A DNA stretch of 64,000 bases. Origin: Paraburkholderia fungorum (GTDB lineage Bacteria; Pseudomonadota; Gammaproteobacteria; Burkholderiales; Burkholderiaceae). The stretch spans positions 1-64,000 of the forward strand of contig NZ_CADFGE010000004.1 of NCBI RefSeq assembly GCF_902833645.1. The letters run 5' to 3'. Position numbers and translations under genes: made by a program. This document shows, piece after piece, positions 1 through 8,953 of this stretch (position 1 is the first letter of the stretch; every line of letters begins with the position of its first letter). Below the pieces are notes generated by a model. It had not been told where the DNA came from. It saw only the letters and a list, made by a program, of their open reading frames with translations, and made no database searches.

Positions 1-31
1 TCCCGTGTGAAAGTAGGTAATCGTCAGGCTC
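1..31 (+). rRNA. rrf: 5S ribosomal RNA, 3' end only
   Basis: The first bases match the 3' part of a betaproteobacterial 5S rRNA: the GTGTGAAAGTAGG segment followed by TCGTCAGGCT, which would pair with the 5S 5' end (TGCCTGATGA type). The rest of the 5S and the rRNA operon lie before the window. The exact 3' nucleotide is uncertain by one or two bases. A strong terminator follows at once, as expected for the end of an rrn operon. Confidence 0.85.
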
Positions 32-42
32 CCTAGCAGCAT

Positions 43-75
43 CAGAAACCCCACCCCACAAAGGTGGGGTTTCTG
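43..75 (+). terminator. Terminator of the rRNA operon
   Basis: A perfect 13-bp stem (CAGAAACCCCACC at 43-55 and GGTGGGGTTTCTG at 63-75) with a 7-nt loop lies about 12 nt after the 5S end. The stem carries its own T run in the 3' arm and little T tract follows, so it is a strong rrn-type terminator by position and structure. Confidence 0.85.
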
Positions 76-282
76 CGTTTACGCACCCGGAAATACCCCT
101 CAATACGGCCTCAACATCCTCTCTTCCGGGAAGTGTGCCTATCCTGCACGCCTTCACGAAACCCCGTTAATTCCCAACAGCTGCGTCCGAGAACTTACAC
201 ACCAGCAGCGAAGCAAGCGACATACGCGAAGGTGCAGCGGGAGGCCACGGCATAAGCCATCGGCCAGTCCCCATCAACAGCG

Positions 283-1479
283 TTATTTTTCCTGTGCCAA
301 GAATCGTTGTGCCAGCCGAACCCAATACGTCGAGCCGATCGGCAACAATTCGTCGTTGAAGTCATAACTCGCGTTATGCAGCATGCAAGGTCCGGCACCG
401 TGCCCCGAGTCCCGATGGCCGCCGTCTCCATTGCCGAGAAACGCGTAGCAGCCCGGTTTCGCCAGCAGCATGAACGAGAAGTCCTCGGCCCCCATTGTCG
501 GCTCGACCGCGTCGTCGACATTTTCGGAACCGACAATTTCCTTCATGACCGCTGCAGCGAAGCGAGTTTCTTCGCTACTGTTGACCGTCGGCGGATAGTT
601 GCGATGGAATTGGATATTGACCGAGCAATCGTAAGCCTCGGCCGTGCTCTCTGCGATCTTGCGCATGCGTGCTTCGATCAGATCGAGCGTTTCGGTGGTA
701 AAAGTCCGCACGGTGCCTGCCAGCCACGCATCGTTCGGGACAACATTGAGCGCGTCGCCAGCGTGGATCTGGGTGATCGACAGTACCGCCGTATCGAGCG
801 GCTTCTTGTTTCGCGTGATGATGCTCTGCAATCCGTTCGCGATCTGCACCGCTGTAAAAACGGGGTCGTGCCCGTTGTGCGGCAGTGCCGCATGCGAACC
901 CACGCCCTTGATTTCAATGCGAAACTCGTTGCTGGACGCCATGATCGGGCCTTCGGTCACACCGAAGTGGCCTGCCGGCATCCCCGGCCAGTTGTGTATC
1001 CCGAAAACAGCATCGACTGGAAATTTAGCGAACAGACCGTCATCGATCATTGCCTGTGCGCCGGCGCCACCTTCTTCTGCCGGTTGAAAGATGAAGACGA
1101 TCGTGCCGTCAAAATCGCCGTGCTTGACCAGATGCCGCGCCGCGCCAAGCAGCATCGCGGTATGTCCGTCATGGCCGCACGCGTGCATTTTGCCGTCGTT
1201 TTGCGAGCGATGACCGAAGGTATTGAGTTCCTGAATCGGCAGCGCATCCATGTCGGCGCGCAGTCCGATCGATCGTGATCCATTGCCGCGCTTCAGAATA
1301 CCAACTACGCCTGTTTTACCCAATCCGCGATGAGTTTCGATGCCCCAGGACTCAAGTGTCCTGGCAACCAGCTCCGCTGTCGCAGTTTCCTCGTAGCGCA
1401 GTTCGGGGTGTGCATGAATGGTTCGTCGGAGGGTCTGGATTTCGCCGTGGGCGGCCTGGATTTCTGGGATCAGTTTCAT
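283..1479 (-). CDS. M20 family amidohydrolase (hippurate hydrolase / N-acyl amino acid amidohydrolase type)
   Basis: A 398-residue cytosolic metallopeptidase-fold enzyme of the M20D (hippuricase, HipO/AbgB-like) group, expected to cleave N-acyl amino acids; the natural substrate cannot be told from sequence. The family metal-site motif HACGHDGHTAM is at residues 99-109 (H99, C101, H103), the catalytic PAEEGG is near 133-138, and GAEDFSF is near the C terminus. Length fits the family (about 390-400). It is transcribed alone, divergently from the molybdoenzyme gene. I see no strong Shine-Dalgarno before the ATG, but the N terminus aligns well with the family. Confidence 0.9.
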   Translation of the reverse strand: MKLIPEIQAAHGEIQTLRRTIHAHPELRYEETATAELVARTLESWGIETHRGLGKTGVVGILKRGNGSRSIGLRADMDALPIQELNTFGHRSQNDGKMHACGHDGHTAMLLGAARHLVKHGDFDGTIVFIFQPAEEGGAGAQAMIDDGLFAKFPVDAVFGIHNWPGMPAGHFGVTEGPIMASSNEFRIEIKGVGSHAALPHNGHDPVFTAVQIANGLQSIITRNKKPLDTAVLSITQIHAGDALNVVPNDAWLAGTVRTFTTETLDLIEARMRKIAESTAEAYDCSVNIQFHRNYPPTVNSSEETRFAAAVMKEIVGSENVDDAVEPTMGAEDFSFMLLAKPGCYAFLGNGDGGHRDSGHGAGPCMLHNASYDFNDELLPIGSTYWVRLAQRFLAQEK

Positions 1480-1657
1480 GATAGAGCGCTTGTGCTTTGC
1501 TTTGCGTGGAATCGCTCGGGGCTATACCGCCCGGGCACGTTGATCCCTGATTCTACGCCGAAGGCATTTTTGGCGGCACTGCACGGGCCAACGGCCAGTG
1601 GACGTAATAAAATCCAACGTCGCCTTACCGCTTACCGCTCTCCTAGACGGATCACTA

Positions 1658-3736
1658 ATGAATGCTCCGACTGAATTCGCCCGCGCGGTGTGCCCGCACG
1701 ATTGCCCCGACACCTGTGCGATGCGGGTGGTCGTCGAAGACGGACGGGCAGTGAAAGTTGTCGGCGATCCCGATCATCCTCCGACGCAAGGTGCGCTGTG
1801 TACCAAAGTCAGCCGCTATGCCGAGCGGGTGCATCATCCGAATCGGCTAACGACGCCGATGAAGCGAGTCGGCCGCAAAGGCGAGGGCCGCTTTGAGCCG
1901 ATCAGTTGGGATGAGGCGTTCGAACTAGCCGCAGCCCACTTGTCAGAGATCGCGAACCGAGCGCCAGAAGCCATCGTGCCATACAGCTACGCCGGCACGA
2001 TGGGGCTGGTTCAGGGCGACAGTATTGCGCAGCGGTTCTTTCACAAACTCGGAGCATCCCAACTGGACCGCACGATTTGTGCGGCAGCCGGTGCAGCGGG
2101 GCTTAAATACACCTACGGTGCCAGCGTCGGTATGCTCACTGAGTTTTTCGCCGAGAGCGAGGTCATCCTGATCTGGGGATCGAACCCCATCGCGTCGAAC
2201 CTACACTTCTGGACGCGAGCCCAGGAAGCCAAGCGCCACGGCGCACGGTTGATCGCGATCGATCCGTACCGCTCGCTGACGGCGGAAAAGTGCCATCAGC
2301 ACGTTGCGCTGAAGCCTGGAACCGACGGTGCTTTAGCGCTTGGCATGATCAACGTGTTGATTGCGGAAAACCTGCTCGATCACGCCTATATCGCTGCTCA
2401 TACGCTGGGCTTCGAAGAACTCAAGTCGCGCGCGCTTACCTATCCGCCCTCGCGTGCCGCGCAAATTTGCGGGATCGACGAGCAGGTGATCGTCGATCTT
2501 GCGCGTCTCTACGGCAGCACGAAAAAGGCCGCGATCAGGATGAACTATGGTCTGCAACGGGTGCGGGGCGGCGGCAACGCCGTGCGCGCCATCGCTTGTC
2601 TGCCGTCGCTGACAGGTGCGTGGCGGGAGCGGGCCGGGGGGCTTCTGCTGTCCTCGGGCGGATGGGCGCCCGTGGACTCGCATGCATTGCAGCGTCCGGA
2701 CCTGATGCCGGGCTGGCCGGCCAAGGCATCGCGCGTGATCAACATGAACGAAATTGGCAACGCATTGCTGCATCCGGGCGACGCTACATTCGGCCCGAAA
2801 ATTGAAGCGATCGTGGTCTACAACTCGAATCCGGTCGCGGTTGCGCCCGACTCGGAGCAAGTCGCCGCAGGTTTTGCTCGCGAGGATCTTTTCACGATCG
2901 TGCTCGAGCATTTCCAGACCGACACCGCCGACTACGCCGATCTCCTGCTCCCCGCGACGACGCAGCTCGAGCATCTCGACGTCCACAAGTCGTACGGGCA
3001 TACGCACGTGATGGCCAACTTGCCCGCGATAGCGCCGCTCGGCGATGCACGCCCAAACACCGAGATCTTTCGCGGCTTGGCGCGCCGCATGGGCCTCCAA
3101 GAGCCGGCGCTTTACGAGAGTGACGACGCTATTGCGGAGTCGGCGTTCCGCTGGAAAGACAAAACGCTCGAAGGCGTCAGCTGGGAGTCGCTCAAGGAAA
3201 CCGGCTGGGCGGCGCTGAACCTGCCAGACGCACCCTTTGCCGAGGGCGGTTTTCGCACGCCGTCGGGCAAATGCGAATTCTTCAGCGAGCGCCTCGCCCA
3301 GCAAGGGCTCGATCCGCTACCGGACTATCTGCCGCCTTACGAATCCGCAGATGGTGCCCCCGCGCTTGCCGCCCGTTATCCGCTTGCAATGATCTCGCCG
3401 CCTGCCCGTAATTTCCTGAACAGCACCTTCGTGAACATCGAAAGCCTGCGTTCGACGGAGGGCGAGCCACACCTCGACATCCACCCAGCCGACGCGCAAC
3501 GGCGCAACATCGCGGACGGCGATCAGGTGCGCATATTCAACGATCGCGGCGCGATGCAGGCGCGCGCCCGTGTCACCGCGAAGACCCGTGAAGGGCTCGT
3601 GGTCGGCCTGTCGATCTGGTGGAAGAAGCTCGCACCCGACGGCCGCAACGCCAATCAGGTCACCAGCCAGGCGCTCACCGATCTGGGCGGATCAGCAACG
3701 TTTTACGACTGTCTCGTCGAAGTCGAACGTGCCTGA
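1658..3736 (+). CDS. Molybdopterin oxidoreductase with N-terminal Fe-S site
   Basis: A 692-residue member of the bis-MGD molybdopterin oxidoreductase (DMSO reductase/formate dehydrogenase-like) superfamily. The N terminus has CPHDCPDTC followed by a fourth cysteine in GALCTK about 30 residues on, the layout that binds a [4Fe-4S] cluster. A middle part with IWGSNPIASN and VVYNSNPVAVAP matches the molybdopterin domains, and the C-terminal 110 residues resemble the dinucleotide-binding domain. No Tat signal is visible, so it is probably cytoplasmic. An in-frame GTG at 1598 would add 20 residues ahead of the Fe-S motif; the ATG at 1658 is preferred because the motif should start near the N terminus. 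Substrate and partner are unknown. Confidence 0.85.
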   Translation: MNAPTEFARAVCPHDCPDTCAMRVVVEDGRAVKVVGDPDHPPTQGALCTKVSRYAERVHHPNRLTTPMKRVGRKGEGRFEPISWDEAFELAAAHLSEIANRAPEAIVPYSYAGTMGLVQGDSIAQRFFHKLGASQLDRTICAAAGAAGLKYTYGASVGMLTEFFAESEVILIWGSNPIASNLHFWTRAQEAKRHGARLIAIDPYRSLTAEKCHQHVALKPGTDGALALGMINVLIAENLLDHAYIAAHTLGFEELKSRALTYPPSRAAQICGIDEQVIVDLARLYGSTKKAAIRMNYGLQRVRGGGNAVRAIACLPSLTGAWRERAGGLLLSSGGWAPVDSHALQRPDLMPGWPAKASRVINMNEIGNALLHPGDATFGPKIEAIVVYNSNPVAVAPDSEQVAAGFAREDLFTIVLEHFQTDTADYADLLLPATTQLEHLDVHKSYGHTHVMANLPAIAPLGDARPNTEIFRGLARRMGLQEPALYESDDAIAESAFRWKDKTLEGVSWESLKETGWAALNLPDAPFAEGGFRTPSGKCEFFSERLAQQGLDPLPDYLPPYESADGAPALAARYPLAMISPPARNFLNSTFVNIESLRSTEGEPHLDIHPADAQRRNIADGDQVRIFNDRGAMQARARVTAKTREGLVVGLSIWWKKLAPDGRNANQVTSQALTDLGGSATFYDCLVEVERA

Positions 3737-3885
3737 AAAAATATGCTCAAAAATCAGGCAAAAGCGACCCGCAACGGGTTCGAGGCTGCAGTCTAACCCA
3801 GCCGCTTTTCGCGAATAGTAAAGGGATGCCCATGCTACGATGCGTTTTTAGCACGACCATTCGAAAATAAAGGAGGAGACGCTGC

Positions 3886-5559
3886 ATGGACAAAATCTGG
3901 CTGAAATCTTATCCACCCGGCGTTCCCGCAGAGATTGACCCGACTCGCTATTCGTCTGTCGCCGAACTGCTCGAAGAAGCGTTCCGCGAGCACCGCGCCA
4001 AACCGGCGTTCGTGTGCATGGGCAAGGAGATCAGCTACGGCGAGCTCGACGCGCTTTCGCGCAAGCTGGCCGCGTGGTTTCAGTCGAAGGGCCTGGCGCG
4101 CGGTGCGCGCGTCGCGATCATGATGCCGAACGTGTTGCAATATCCCGTCGCGATCGCGGCGATCTTGCGCGCGGGCTACGTGGTGGTGAACGTGAATCCG
4201 CTTTACACCCCACGCGAGCTCGAGCATCAACTCAAGGACAGCGGCGCGGAAGCGATCATTCTGCTCGAAAACTTCGCCGTTACGCTGCAGGCGATCGTGC
4301 GTAATACGTCGATCAAGCACATCGTCGTCGCTGCAATGGGTGACCTGATGGGCGTGAAGGGCGCGCTGGTGAACTTCGTCGTGCGTCGGGTGAAGAAGAT
4401 GGTGCCGGCGTGGAGCCTGCCCGGTCACGTCAAATTCAACGCGGCGATCGCCGAGGGCGGCCATCAGAATTTCAAGCCGGTTCAGCAAGGACCGGACGAC
4501 GTCGCGTTTCTCCAGTACACGGGCGGCACGACCGGCGTGGCCAAGGGCGCGACGCTCCTGCATCGGAACCTGATCGCCAACGTGCTGCAGTCGGAAATCT
4601 GGCTCGATCCGGTTCGTGCTAACCGTACGGACATCGATCAGTTCATCACCGTGGTCGCGCTGCCGCTCTATCACGTCTTCGCGCTGACGGTCTGCGGACT
4701 GCTGACGATCCGCACCGGCGGCCTCGGCGTGCTGATCCCGAATCCACGCGACATCCCGGGCATGATCAAGGCGCTGGAAGGTTACCCGATCACGACGATT
4801 CCCGCCGTCAACACGCTGTACAACGCAATGCTCAACAGCCCGGACTTCCATAAGCTCGATTTTTCGAAGCTGATCGCAGCCAATGGTGGCGGTATGGCGG
4901 TCCAGGAAGCTGTCGCCAAGCGCTGGTTCGAGCAGACGCATACGCCGATCATTGAGGGCTATGGTCTGTCGGAGACGTCGCCGTGCGTCACCTGCAATCC
5001 GGTTACCGTTACGGAATATAGCGGCACGATCGGTTTGCCGTTGCCGTCGACGGAAATCTCGATTCGCGACGACGAAGGCAACGAGGTACCGCTTGGCCAG
5101 CCGGGCGAAATCTGCATCCGCGGCCCGCAGGTGATGGCGGGCTACTGGAACCGCCCGGACGAAACGGCCAAGGTCATGACGCCCGACGGCTTCTTCAAAT
5201 CAGGCGATGTCGGCTTGATGAACGAAAAGGGCTTCGTCAAGATCGTCGACCGGAAGAAGGACATGATTCTGGTCTCCGGCTTCAACGTCTATCCGAATGA
5301 AATCGAAGATGTTGTGGCCAAAATGCCTGGCGTATTCGAAGTCGCCGCGGTTGGCGTGCCGGATCAGCACTCGGGCGAAGCGGTGAAGCTGTTCATCGTG
5401 AAGAAAGACCTGGCCCTGACAGATGCGGACATTTTCGCTTACTGCAAAACGCAGTTGACTGGCTACAAGCGGCCGAAGATCGTCGAATTCCGGACTGAAT
5501 TGCCTAAGAGCAATGTCGGTAAGATCCTGCGTCGCGAGTTGCGCGACGGCCGGGCTTAA
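3886..5559 (+). CDS. fadD: Long-chain fatty-acid--CoA ligase
   Basis: A 557-residue ANL-superfamily acyl-CoA synthetase that activates long-chain fatty acids with ATP and CoA for beta-oxidation or lipid synthesis. Visible motifs are the P-loop YTGGTTGVAKGA, the YGLSETSP adenylate motif, the FACS signature region ending in DRKKDMILVSGFNVYPNEIE, and the catalytic lysine in SNVGKILRREL. Length is close to E. coli FadD (561). An excellent ribosome binding site, AAAGGAGGAG, lies 7 nt before the ATG. It is monocistronic, ending at a terminator. fadD fits better than short-chain ligases because of the FACS motif. Confidence 0.92.
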   Translation: MDKIWLKSYPPGVPAEIDPTRYSSVAELLEEAFREHRAKPAFVCMGKEISYGELDALSRKLAAWFQSKGLARGARVAIMMPNVLQYPVAIAAILRAGYVVVNVNPLYTPRELEHQLKDSGAEAIILLENFAVTLQAIVRNTSIKHIVVAAMGDLMGVKGALVNFVVRRVKKMVPAWSLPGHVKFNAAIAEGGHQNFKPVQQGPDDVAFLQYTGGTTGVAKGATLLHRNLIANVLQSEIWLDPVRANRTDIDQFITVVALPLYHVFALTVCGLLTIRTGGLGVLIPNPRDIPGMIKALEGYPITTIPAVNTLYNAMLNSPDFHKLDFSKLIAANGGGMAVQEAVAKRWFEQTHTPIIEGYGLSETSPCVTCNPVTVTEYSGTIGLPLPSTEISIRDDEGNEVPLGQPGEICIRGPQVMAGYWNRPDETAKVMTPDGFFKSGDVGLMNEKGFVKIVDRKKDMILVSGFNVYPNEIEDVVAKMPGVFEVAAVGVPDQHSGEAVKLFIVKKDLALTDADIFAYCKTQLTGYKRPKIVEFRTELPKSNVGKILRRELRDGRA

Positions 5560-5642
5560 GCGCGGCTAAGTAGATGGAATTCACACCGCTCTGAACAGAC
5601 CGGCGTCTCCGCAACAAGTCTGGGCTAGGAAAAGGAAAGGTG

Positions 5643-5678
5643 GAAAGGCCTGGCAGACGGAAGTCTGCCGGGCCTTTC
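5643..5678 (+). terminator. Terminator after fadD
   Basis: A 16-bp stem (5643-5658 with 5663-5678, one G-T wobble) and a 4-nt loop, followed by a mixed T/C tract. It lies 84 bp after the fadD stop and is oriented to end its transcript. Confidence 0.75.
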
Positions 5679-5747
5679 ACTTTCTAAGCCATCGTGCTCC
5701 ATGCAGCAAACCCAAGGCCGGCAAACGCCTGCGATGCACGCAACCAT

Positions 5748-5773
5748 AAAAAAAGGCGCCCGAAGGCGCCTTT
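5748..5773 (-). terminator. Terminator of the porin gene
   Basis: On the minus strand AAAGGCGCC and GGCGCCTTT form a 9-bp stem with a 4-nt loop, followed by seven T residues (A run at 5748-5754 on the plus strand). It starts 27 bp after the porin stop codon. Confidence 0.88.
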
Positions 5774-5799
5774 GAGGCAGACTGCTTTATTACGACTTA

Positions 5800-7002
5800 T
5801 TAGAACTTGTGACGGATACCAACGCGAGCCGTGAACTGGTTCTGGTTCGACGAGCCCGACAGACCGTTGATGCCTGCCGTTGCGTCGACAACGCCCGTGC
5901 CCGATTGATTCAGCACCTGGCCCAGAGCGTGTTGGTACACACCCGTCACGTACACGTCGGTACGCTTGGACAGGAAGTAGTCCACGCCAACTGCGCCTTG
6001 ATGGTACTGAGCCGTCGATGCATTCTGGATGCTTGCGCCGCGCGTGTAGTCATACGCTGCGCCAACCAGCAACGCCGGGGTCAACTGATACTTGAAGTTG
6101 AGTTCCGCGTTGTTAAACGTAGCCGATTGACCGCGGACGCCCGGCTGTGCGAACGTCGTGCCCAGGTTTGCGAAACGGATGTTCGAGTACGTCAGGCCGA
6201 TCGTTGCTGCGCCGAAAGTGTACGCACCGCCCGCACCGACCACTTGGTATGTGTTAGCCGACGCGTAAGCGCCGTAGACCGGCGACGTCACTGCGAAGTT
6301 GGCAGGTGCCGTTGCCGTAGCGAACGTGTTCGGGGAAATCGTGCCGCCGTTGTTGAACAGGCCGCCCGATGCTGCCGGCGTGCGTGCGTTCAAGTAACCA
6401 ACGCCCAAGACCAACGGACCGTTGTTGTAGCCAGCACCCAACGACCAGATCTGGTTGCCGGTAATGTTGCCAGCTTGGCCGCCGAAGCTGTACGTGCCGC
6501 CGAACGTCAGGCCACCGTAGTTTGCACTCGTGTACTTGACCGTGTTGTTCGTGCGGTATGCGTTGTTGAAGTTGTCGATGTCGCCCGGGTGAGCCGCGAT
6601 GTAGCCGCCCCACTGGTCGCCTGCTTCCAGCGGACCAACGTAGTCAACCACGGAGTCGTATTGACGACCCAGCGTGACCGTACCGAATTGGCTCGACAGG
6701 CCGACGTATGCTTGACGACCGAACATCAGGCCGCCTTGACCCAGCTTGCCGTTGTTCACGTCAAAGCCGTTTTCCAACACGAAGATTGCCTTCAGACCGC
6801 CGCCCAGATCTTCCGTGCCACGCAGGCCGAAACGCGAGCCTTGCAGAACGCCGCTGGACAGGTTGTACAGGTGCTTGCCACCCGAGTTGGTGTTGATGTT
6901 GAAGCCTTCGTCAATGATACCGTACAGGGTCACGCTGCTCTGAGCATGTGCGACGCCTGCGAATGCGCCCAGTGCTGCGAGAGCGAGAAGCGACTTTTTC
7001 AT
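5800..7002 (-). CDS. Gram-negative porin, OmpC-like family
   Basis: A 400-residue outer-membrane porin that forms diffusion channels. Residues 1-20 are a classic signal peptide (KKSLLALAALGAFAGVAHA) with cleavage before QSSVTLYG, the standard start of Burkholderia-type trimeric porins. Alternating short beta strands run to a terminal phenylalanine (VGIRHKF), the recognition signal for outer-membrane assembly. The reading frame stays open for 41 further upstream codons, but the ATG at 7002 is right because the signal peptide begins there and GGAG lies 8-10 nt upstream. Solute selectivity cannot be read from the sequence. Confidence 0.93.
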   Translation of the reverse strand: MKKSLLALAALGAFAGVAHAQSSVTLYGIIDEGFNINTNSGGKHLYNLSSGVLQGSRFGLRGTEDLGGGLKAIFVLENGFDVNNGKLGQGGLMFGRQAYVGLSSQFGTVTLGRQYDSVVDYVGPLEAGDQWGGYIAAHPGDIDNFNNAYRTNNTVKYTSANYGGLTFGGTYSFGGQAGNITGNQIWSLGAGYNNGPLVLGVGYLNARTPAASGGLFNNGGTISPNTFATATAPANFAVTSPVYGAYASANTYQVVGAGGAYTFGAATIGLTYSNIRFANLGTTFAQPGVRGQSATFNNAELNFKYQLTPALLVGAAYDYTRGASIQNASTAQYHQGAVGVDYFLSKRTDVYVTGVYQHALGQVLNQSGTGVVDATAGINGLSGSSNQNQFTARVGIRHKF

Positions 7003-7304
7003 CGAATGATCTCCAAGGATTACGAATCTTTTGTACAAGGCGAATATTTGTCTAGCGTTGAGGCCTTGCTTGTCCAACTTCGCGAGAAGTTGCACGTAAT
7101 GTAACAAAAGGCATACATGGCACAAAGAAAAAGGAGATGGGCAGGACGGCTCCTGTTTCGTTTACGCAACATGGTCTAAAATCAGAAATTGGCCCCCGGA
7201 ATCGTTTGAATTCAAGGTCTTCGCGAATCCGGTTTTGCCCAGCAAAGCCTTGTCGCGCGGACCTGTCGGCGCAACCGGGCAGTTGTCGAATCAGGGAGTG
7301 CTGA
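7003..7304. other. Divergent intergenic region, porin / coq7
   Basis: 302 bp between two divergent genes. A 7-bp palindrome with 4-nt loop (CAACTTC 7075-7081, GAAGTTG 7086-7092) lies in the porin leader or promoter. TAAAAT at 7177-7182 could be the -10 of coq7, but I see no good -35. No further gene is supported here. Confidence 0.4.
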
Positions 7305-7937
7305 ATGTTTCTGGACGAGTTGATTAGCGAGTTTGATCGGGGTTTACGCTCAATGACCGGCGTGTCGCGGATGAGTCGTCCGTTGCCAGTTCCGCAAGAA
7401 TCGACGGCGGAGCTGGTCGAGCTTACCCCGGCGGAACGCGTGCACTCAGCCGGCTTGATGCGTGTCAACCATGTCGGCGAGGTGTGCGCTCAGGCGCTTT
7501 ATCAGGCGCAGAAACTCGCTACCAGGTCGCCGTCCTTGCAGGCGGTGTTTAATCACGCTGCCATGGAAGAAGAGGATCATCTGGCGTGGACCGCCAAACG
7601 CCTCGAAGCGCTCGATTCCCGTCCAAGCCTGCTGAACCCGCTCTGGTACACCGGCGCGTTGGCAATCGGCCTCGCGGCAGGTCGCCTGGGTGATCGGGTG
7701 AGTCTCGGTTTCATGGCCGAAACCGAACGCCAGGTCGAACAGCATCTGGACAGCCATCTGGATCAATTGCCCGTGGCAGACCGCGAGTCGCGGGCGATCG
7801 TCGAACAGATGCGCGTGGACGAAGCCGAGCACGGCAAGTCCGCCATGGACGCAGGCGGCATCGAGTTGCCGTTCCCTGCTCGTGCACTGATGCGCGCGGT
7901 GTCGAAGGTCATGACGCGCACCGCGTACTACATATAA
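7305..7937 (+). CDS. coq7: 2-nonaprenyl-3-methyl-6-methoxy-1,4-benzoquinol hydroxylase (Coq7)
   Basis: A 210-residue ferritin-like di-iron monooxygenase that carries out the last ring hydroxylation of ubiquinone synthesis. The iron ligands are visible as repeated E/ExxH motifs: the glutamate in [26 protein letters not shown] and DEAEHG. A hydrophobic patch ([15 protein letters not shown]) is consistent with membrane association. GGGAG lies about 6 nt before the ATG. The family replaces UbiF in many beta- and gammaproteobacteria. Confidence 0.93.
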   Translation: MFLDELISEFDRGLRSMTGVSRMSRPLPVPQESTAELVELTPAERVHSAGLMRVNHVGEVCAQALYQAQKLATRSPSLQAVFNHAAMEEEDHLAWTAKRLEALDSRPSLLNPLWYTGALAIGLAAGRLGDRVSLGFMAETERQVEQHLDSHLDQLPVADRESRAIVEQMRVDEAEHGKSAMDAGGIELPFPARALMRAVSKVMTRTAYYI

Positions 7938-8210
7938 GTTCGAGCCCCCGGCTCACTTATCATCTCAAAGTGGGACGGCGCCTCGCACGCCGTCCGCTCG
8001 AATTACCCGGAACGCCAGCAAACACCTCCCGATCCCGCTTCACGATCTCTTACATTCCGCGCCTTTCCCTCGCACTTTTCACGTATCACCTTCACAAGGT
8101 TCACTAGCTCATTCATTTATAACGGTTTTCCGTTTTATGTCTGACATGAAAGAGTGGCGCTAAGTCCTTGTTCTAGCAAACAAAATTCGCTCGAAAAGCG
8201 CGTATCTCCC
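7938..8210. other. Intergenic region before the mraZ promoter
   Basis: 273 bp with no supported gene. An 8-bp stem (GGACGGCG 7973-7980, CGCCGTCC 7988-7995) with a 7-nt loop but no T tract may end coq7 transcription. The stretch then becomes AT-richer, unlike the surrounding coding DNA. Confidence 0.45.
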
Positions 8211-8239
8211 TTGACCCCTGTTTAGCGTTCCTCTAAAGT
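8211..8239 (+). promoter_or_regulatory. Predicted sigma-70 promoter of the dcw operon
   Basis: TTGACC (8211-8216) and TAAAGT (8234-8239) are separated by exactly 17 bp. Transcription would begin near 8246, leaving a leader of about 265 nt before mraZ. It is the best promoter-like sequence upstream of mraZ and overlaps the MraZ-type operator, as known for MraZ-controlled dcw clusters. Confidence 0.7.
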
Positions 8240-8272
8240 GGGAGACAGTGTGAGAAAGTGTATTTTTGTGTG
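8238..8272 (+). promoter_or_regulatory. Candidate MraZ operator: four repeats with 10-bp period
   Basis: GTGGG (8238), GTGTG (8248), GTGTA (8258) and GTGTG (8268) are spaced exactly 10 bp apart. MraZ is known to bind tandem TGGGN-like repeats separated by 5 nt in its own promoter region. Here the array begins in the -10 element and crosses the predicted start site, which suits repression. Only the first copy is a full GTGGG, so repeats 2-4 may be weaker. Confidence 0.65.
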
Positions 8273-8345
8273 ATCTCACGGGCGGTTTGGGGTAGATTTT
8301 CACGAATCGGGCAGCCGGCGGAAAAGCGCCGCGAGCAACTAAGTT

Positions 8346-8496
8346 GCATGGGGGCGGAGTAAGCGCTGAAGCGCTAACTCCGGTCGACCGCAGTGGACTG
8401 CATGGGACCGGAGTAAGCGCTAAAGCGCTAACTCCGGTCGACCGCAGTGGACTGCATGGGACCGGAGTAAGCGCTAAAGCGCTAACTCCGGTCGAC
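8346..8496 (+). repeat. Three tandem 54-bp units with paired palindromes in the mraZ leader
   Basis: Units start at 8346, 8400 and 8454; the third is cut short at 8496, just before the mraZ Shine-Dalgarno. Each unit has a large imperfect palindrome: CCGGAGT, A, AGCGCT, AA, AGCGCT, A, ACTCCGG (single A-A mismatch per side). Units 1 and 2 also have a small one, GCAGT-GG-ACTGC. Units 2 and 3 are almost identical; unit 1 differs at a few bases (GG for AC before CGGAG, and G in the loop). The array would be transcribed as consecutive hairpins. The block is open in several frames but I do not think it is translated. Confidence 0.9.
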
Positions 8497-8509
8497 AAGG
8501 GAGAGCGAA

Positions 8510-8938
8510 GTGTTCCAAGGGGCGTCGGCGCTGACGCTCGATGCGAAAGGGCGGATGTCAATTCCCTCTCGCTATCGGGATGCGCTGCAAACACAGGCAG
8601 AGGGCCGGGTGACGATCACCAAGCACCCGGACGGCTGCCTGTTGCTCTTTCCGCGCCCGGAGTGGGAAATCTTCCGCGACAAGGTCGACAAGCTGCCTAT
8701 GAACGCAGCCTGGTGGAAACGCATCTTTCTCGGCAATGCAATGGACGTCGATATGGACGGCGCCGGCCGCGTGCTGGTGTCGCCCGAATTGCGCGCGGCC
8801 GGCTCGCTGGAAAAAGAAGTGAACCTGCTCGGCATGGGCCGTCACTTTGAATTGTGGGACGCACAGATTTACGCAGCAAAGGAACAGGCAGCGATCGCCG
8901 AGGGCATGCCCGAAGCGTTAAAGAATTTCACGTTCTGA
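8510..8938 (+). CDS. mraZ: Transcriptional regulator / division protein MraZ
   Basis: A 142-residue protein with two SpoVT-AbrB-like halves, first gene of the dcw operon and a known DNA-binding repressor of it. The start [23 protein letters not shown] is the family signature; a second copy of the fold begins near residue 75 ([17 protein letters not shown]). It starts with GTG preceded by AAGGGAG at 6 nt. The predicted operator lies about 240 bp upstream, so autoregulation is likely. Confidence 0.95.
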   Translation: MFQGASALTLDAKGRMSIPSRYRDALQTQAEGRVTITKHPDGCLLLFPRPEWEIFRDKVDKLPMNAAWWKRIFLGNAMDVDMDGAGRVLVSPELRAAGSLEKEVNLLGMGRHFELWDAQIYAAKEQAAIAEGMPEALKNFTF

Positions 8939-8953
8939 TCGCGGATTACATAT

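Noticed and set aside
5809..7104. A 431-codon plus-strand frame opposite the porin
   Set aside because: The minus strand encodes a full porin with signal peptide and terminal Phe; the opposite frame is Arg/Val-rich shadow.
8346..8496. Possible CRISPR array
   Set aside because: The units are contiguous tandem copies with no unique spacers, and there are no cas genes.
8160..8594. Open frames on both strands across the 54-bp repeats, encoding periodic peptides such as [10 protein letters not shown]
   Set aside because: The periodic peptide only reflects the DNA repeat; frames run into the promoter or into mraZ and lack start signals.
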